A DNA stretch of 7,449 nt. It comes from an uncultured Anaerolineae bacterium. GTDB lineage: Bacteria; Chloroflexota; Anaerolineae; Anaerolineales; UBA11858. How positions within the stretch are numbered: position 1 is the stretch's first letter; every line of letters starts with the position of its first letter. The translations under genes and the position numbers were made by a program. The notes below the pieces were generated by a model. That model was not told the DNA's origin, did not search any database, and worked only from the letters and a program-made list of their open reading frames with translations. Location: assembly GCA_937893815.1 (NCBI GenBank), contig CALCSH010000243.1:1-7449 (forward strand), in the 5' to 3' direction. This document shows positions 5,458-7,449 of this stretch, piece after piece.

Positions 5458-7161
5458 ATGAAGAAGAAGCTACAAGTACTAATTTCGATGATCGTGCTCG
5501 CCAGTATGGTTTTGGTTGCCTTTGTGCCGGTTGCAGCCCAAGAAGCTGCCCCAGCACCCGAAACCTTGGATGCCGGTTACGCCGCCTTGCTCAGCAGTAT
5601 GGTGGGCTACAACACCGTCAAGGCCGAAGATCTTCTTGTTGAAATGGCATCGGATGCACCTCCGTTTTTGTTGGATGTTCGCACCACCGCTGAATTGGAA
5701 GAAGGTGGCTATATTGAAGGTGCCGTTCATATTCCTTTGAATGAACTGGCGCAAAACCTTGATCTACTGCCCGCCTTTGATACCCCCATTGTGACTTATT
5801 GTGGGAGTGGCTGGCGTGCAACCATCGCCATGACTGTTCTTGAAGCCATGGGTTGGACGGAAGTTCGTGCCCTCAAAGCCACCTTCCTGGATTGGGTTGC
5901 CGCGGGTAACCCGGTTGCTGAAGGTGTTCCCGAAGCCGTTGCATTGAACGCTGCCGAGCCGAATGCTGATGTCGTCGCCGCTGTTGATGCTGCTCTGTCG
6001 GCTTACGGTGTGAAACCTTTCGGTGTTTTGGATGCCGAAGGTCTTAATACGGCTTTGGTTGAAGACCCCGCAATGATCGTCATTGACGTTCGCCGCACCA
6101 GCGAATGGGTAGCCAATGGTGTTATGGATACTGGCGATGTTGAATTGGTCAATATCCCATTGGAACGCCTGGTCGCACAGATGGCATTTTGGCCTGCCGA
6201 TAAAGATGCTCATATCGTAGTGTACTGCGGCAGCGGTCATCGTTCTACCATGGCTATGGCAATCCTTTGGACATACGGTTATACCAATGTCTCCAGCCTC
6301 AAAGGTGGATTCGGCGGATGGGTGGATGGCGGTTACGCGGTTGCCGATTATGTCGCTCCCGATCTGGCTACACCGTATGCAGACATGCTGGCAAATATGG
6401 CTGGTTACGATACCATCAAGGTCGATGGCCTTCTGGAAGAATTGGCCACAGATACGCCTCCCTTCTTGCTGGATGTTCGCACCACTGGCGAGTTGCTCGA
6501 GCTTGGTCATATTGAGGGCGCCGTTCATATTCCGTTGAACGAACTTGGCGCAAACCTGAACCAGTTACCCGCTTTCGATACCCCCATCGTGACCTACTGT
6601 GGTAGCGGCTGGCGTGCCACGATTGCGATGACTGCCCTTCAGGCATTGGGTTGGACAGATGTCCGTGCTCTCAAAGCCACCTATACCGATTGGGTCGCGG
6701 CTGGTAACCCGGTTGCCGATGGTGTTCCCGAAGCGGTTGTTCTGGACGCTGCCGAAGTAGATCCCGCGGCTGCCGTGTGGATGGACGCTACTCTCGCAGC
6801 CCGCGGTGTCAAACCATTCGGTGTCATCGATGCGGATGCTTTCAATACTGCGCTCATCGAAAGCCCTGAGATGATTGTGATTGATGTTCGTCGTGCTGAA
6901 GAATTGACAGAGAACGGCGTTGTCGATACGGGTGAAGTCGCCCTGGTCACAATCCCCCTGGAAGAACTCATTGCTCAGATGGAAAATTGGCCTGCTGACA
7001 AGGCGGCTCAAATTGTCGTCTACTGCGGTAGCGGTCATCGTTCCACGATGGCGACAACCATCCTGTGGTCGTATGGCTATAGCAATGTTTCTAGCCTCAA
7101 GGGCGGTTTCGGCGGCTGGATTGAAGCTGGCTATCCCGTTGCAGAATACGTAGCTCCCTAG
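5458..7161 (+). CDS. Exported four-domain rhodanese (sulfurtransferase-like)
   Basis: This 567-residue protein has a signal peptide (about 1-28, ending VAAQ) and four complete rhodanese domains, so it should act outside the cytoplasm. Catalytic cysteines are C115, C257, C381 and C523, each in a CX4R loop: CGSGWRA in domains 1 and 3, CGSGHRS in domains 2 and 4. Each domain also has the family DVR motif (73, 210, 339, 476), and domains 1 and 3 share GAVHIPLNEL. All four domains look active in the sense that none has lost its cysteine. Rhodaneses carry sulfane sulfur as a cysteine persulfide and pass it to thiol or cyanide acceptors; the natural substrate here is unknown. The ATG is preceded by AAGGAGA with 7-nt spacing. 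The gene starts 53 nt after the dodecaheme cytochrome with no terminator between, so the two are probably co-transcribed. A strong terminator follows it. Confidence 0.93.
   Translation: MKKKLQVLISMIVLASMVLVAFVPVAAQEAAPAPETLDAGYAALLSSMVGYNTVKAEDLLVEMASDAPPFLLDVRTTAELEEGGYIEGAVHIPLNELAQNLDLLPAFDTPIVTYCGSGWRATIAMTVLEAMGWTEVRALKATFLDWVAAGNPVAEGVPEAVALNAAEPNADVVAAVDAALSAYGVKPFGVLDAEGLNTALVEDPAMIVIDVRRTSEWVANGVMDTGDVELVNIPLERLVAQMAFWPADKDAHIVVYCGSGHRSTMAMAILWTYGYTNVSSLKGGFGGWVDGGYAVADYVAPDLATPYADMLANMAGYDTIKVDGLLEELATDTPPFLLDVRTTGELLELGHIEGAVHIPLNELGANLNQLPAFDTPIVTYCGSGWRATIAMTALQALGWTDVRALKATYTDWVAAGNPVADGVPEAVVLDAAEVDPAAAVWMDATLAARGVKPFGVIDADAFNTALIESPEMIVIDVRRAEELTENGVVDTGEVALVTIPLEELIAQMENWPADKAAQIVVYCGSGHRSTMATTILWSYGYSNVSSLKGGFGGWIEAGYPVAEYVAP
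5578..7161 (+). repeat. Two-unit internal tandem repeat of 266 residues (798 bp) in the rhodanese gene
   Basis: Residues 41-306 and 307-567 are two copies of the same two-domain unit. Catalytic cysteines recur exactly 266 residues apart (115 to 381, 257 to 523), so no insertions or deletions lie between them. Protein similarity is high, with long identical stretches around the catalytic loops, while the DNA differs at many silent positions (TATTGTGGGAGT versus TACTGTGGTAGC). This indicates an old in-frame duplication kept by selection, not a recent or assembly-made repeat. Confidence 0.85.
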
Positions 7162-7183
7162 CTAGTTATAAGATCAGTACGTC

Positions 7184-7220
7184 AAGAGCTGGTTCCAAAT
7201 CCGGAACCAGCTCTTTTTTT
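7184..7220 (+). terminator. Rho-independent terminator of the cytochrome-rhodanese unit
   Basis: A perfect 13-bp stem (7184-7196 with 7203-7215) and a 6-nt loop AAATCC is followed by a T tract (7214-7220). It starts 22 nt after the rhodanese stop codon. The stem opens with A-T pairs at its base, so it might also act weakly on the opposite strand. Confidence 0.93.
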
Positions 7221-7417
7221 ACCTTTTTGGATTATGCCATCTCTAAAGCGTATAAAACTCCTTTGCAATTATGCGGATAATTTTCCCTATTTTTGGTAAA
7301 ATATATGACAAGTACACCAACTGTCATTTTCGTAGTACAAAAAGAATAGCCATGTTTTGAAGTTTACTGGTTGCGATAACAAGAATTTTAAAACAGACTC
7401 TACTGCAAAAACCCTTC
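7221..7417. other. AT-rich intergenic stretch without a recognisable gene
   Basis: No supportable coding sequence is seen on either strand from the terminator to the right edge. An isolated dyad, ATGACA-N11-TGTCAT (7305-7327), could be an operator for a gene beyond the window. TAAAAT at 7297-7302 resembles a -10 box but has no convincing -35 partner at normal spacing. Confidence 0.5.
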
Positions 7418-7444
7418 ACCGCTGAGAACGCGGAGAGCGCAGAG
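7418..7444. repeat. Short 9-bp tandem repeat (CGCnGAG type), three copies
   Basis: ACCGCTGAG, AACGCGGAG and AGCGCAGAG follow one another with the shared core CGCnGAG. The array is GC-rich against AT-rich flanks and lies near the window edge, so it may continue. Repeats of this kind are common in intergenic DNA of several environmental bacterial groups. Function is unknown. Confidence 0.6.
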
Positions 7445-7449
7445 TTTTA

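Noticed and set aside
5764..6528. Long antisense open frame across the rhodanese gene
   Set aside because: It repeats with the rhodanese duplication and has no independent support, as expected for a shadow frame.
5578..7161. Rhodanese duplication as an assembly artefact
   Set aside because: The two halves differ at many silent positions and several residues, so they are real diverged copies.

Overview
The window reads as two divergent transcription units around a shared control region, together encoding an extracytoplasmic electron-transfer system. The organism is probably an anaerobic or facultative bacterium of Chloroflexota (Anaerolineae-like) type. That guess rests on the general look of the proteins (a lipoprotein multiheme cytochrome, an exported multi-domain rhodanese, balanced base composition) and is not proven by any marker gene. 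No RNA gene, insertion sequence or CRISPR array is visible.

Minus strand, right to left: a LysR-type regulator (3634-2717), a membrane-anchored octaheme cytochrome c (2625-1573), a Tat-exported ferredoxin-like subunit with four [4Fe-4S] clusters (1595-753), and an NrfD/HybB-like membrane quinol subunit that runs off the left edge (752-1). Cytochrome, iron-sulfur protein and NrfD is the core order of Hmc-type and related quinone-linked redox complexes. The last three genes are tightly coupled: a 23-nt overlap, then a stop codon abutting a start codon.

Plus strand, left to right: a lipoprotein cytochrome with twelve CxxCH heme motifs (3851-5404) whose reading frame is interrupted by one in-frame TGA (4214-4216), then an exported protein of four rhodanese domains (5458-7161) closed by a strong rho-independent terminator (7184-7220). 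The TGA is followed by a perfect 6-bp hairpin whose loop begins with G, 17 nt after the TGA. This fits a bacterial SECIS element, so the cytochrome is best read as a candidate selenoprotein with Sec122. That Sec would be its only chalcogen residue outside the heme motifs and the lipobox.

The divergent control region (3635-3850) holds two facing sigma70-like promoters. Each has a TTGATA -35 box inside one arm of a perfect 15-bp inverted repeat, with arm centres 84 bp apart, and there are several smaller dyads and repeated ATAGT/ACTAT pentamers. The LysR protein is the obvious candidate to bind here and control both units.

Working model (inference): electrons pass between the quinone pool (NrfD), the iron-sulfur subunit, the anchored octaheme cytochrome and the dodecaheme lipoprotein, and the exported rhodanese handles sulfane sulfur or a related chalcogen outside the membrane. 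No molybdopterin catalytic subunit is seen; one could lie beyond the left edge. The last 230 bases have no recognisable gene.
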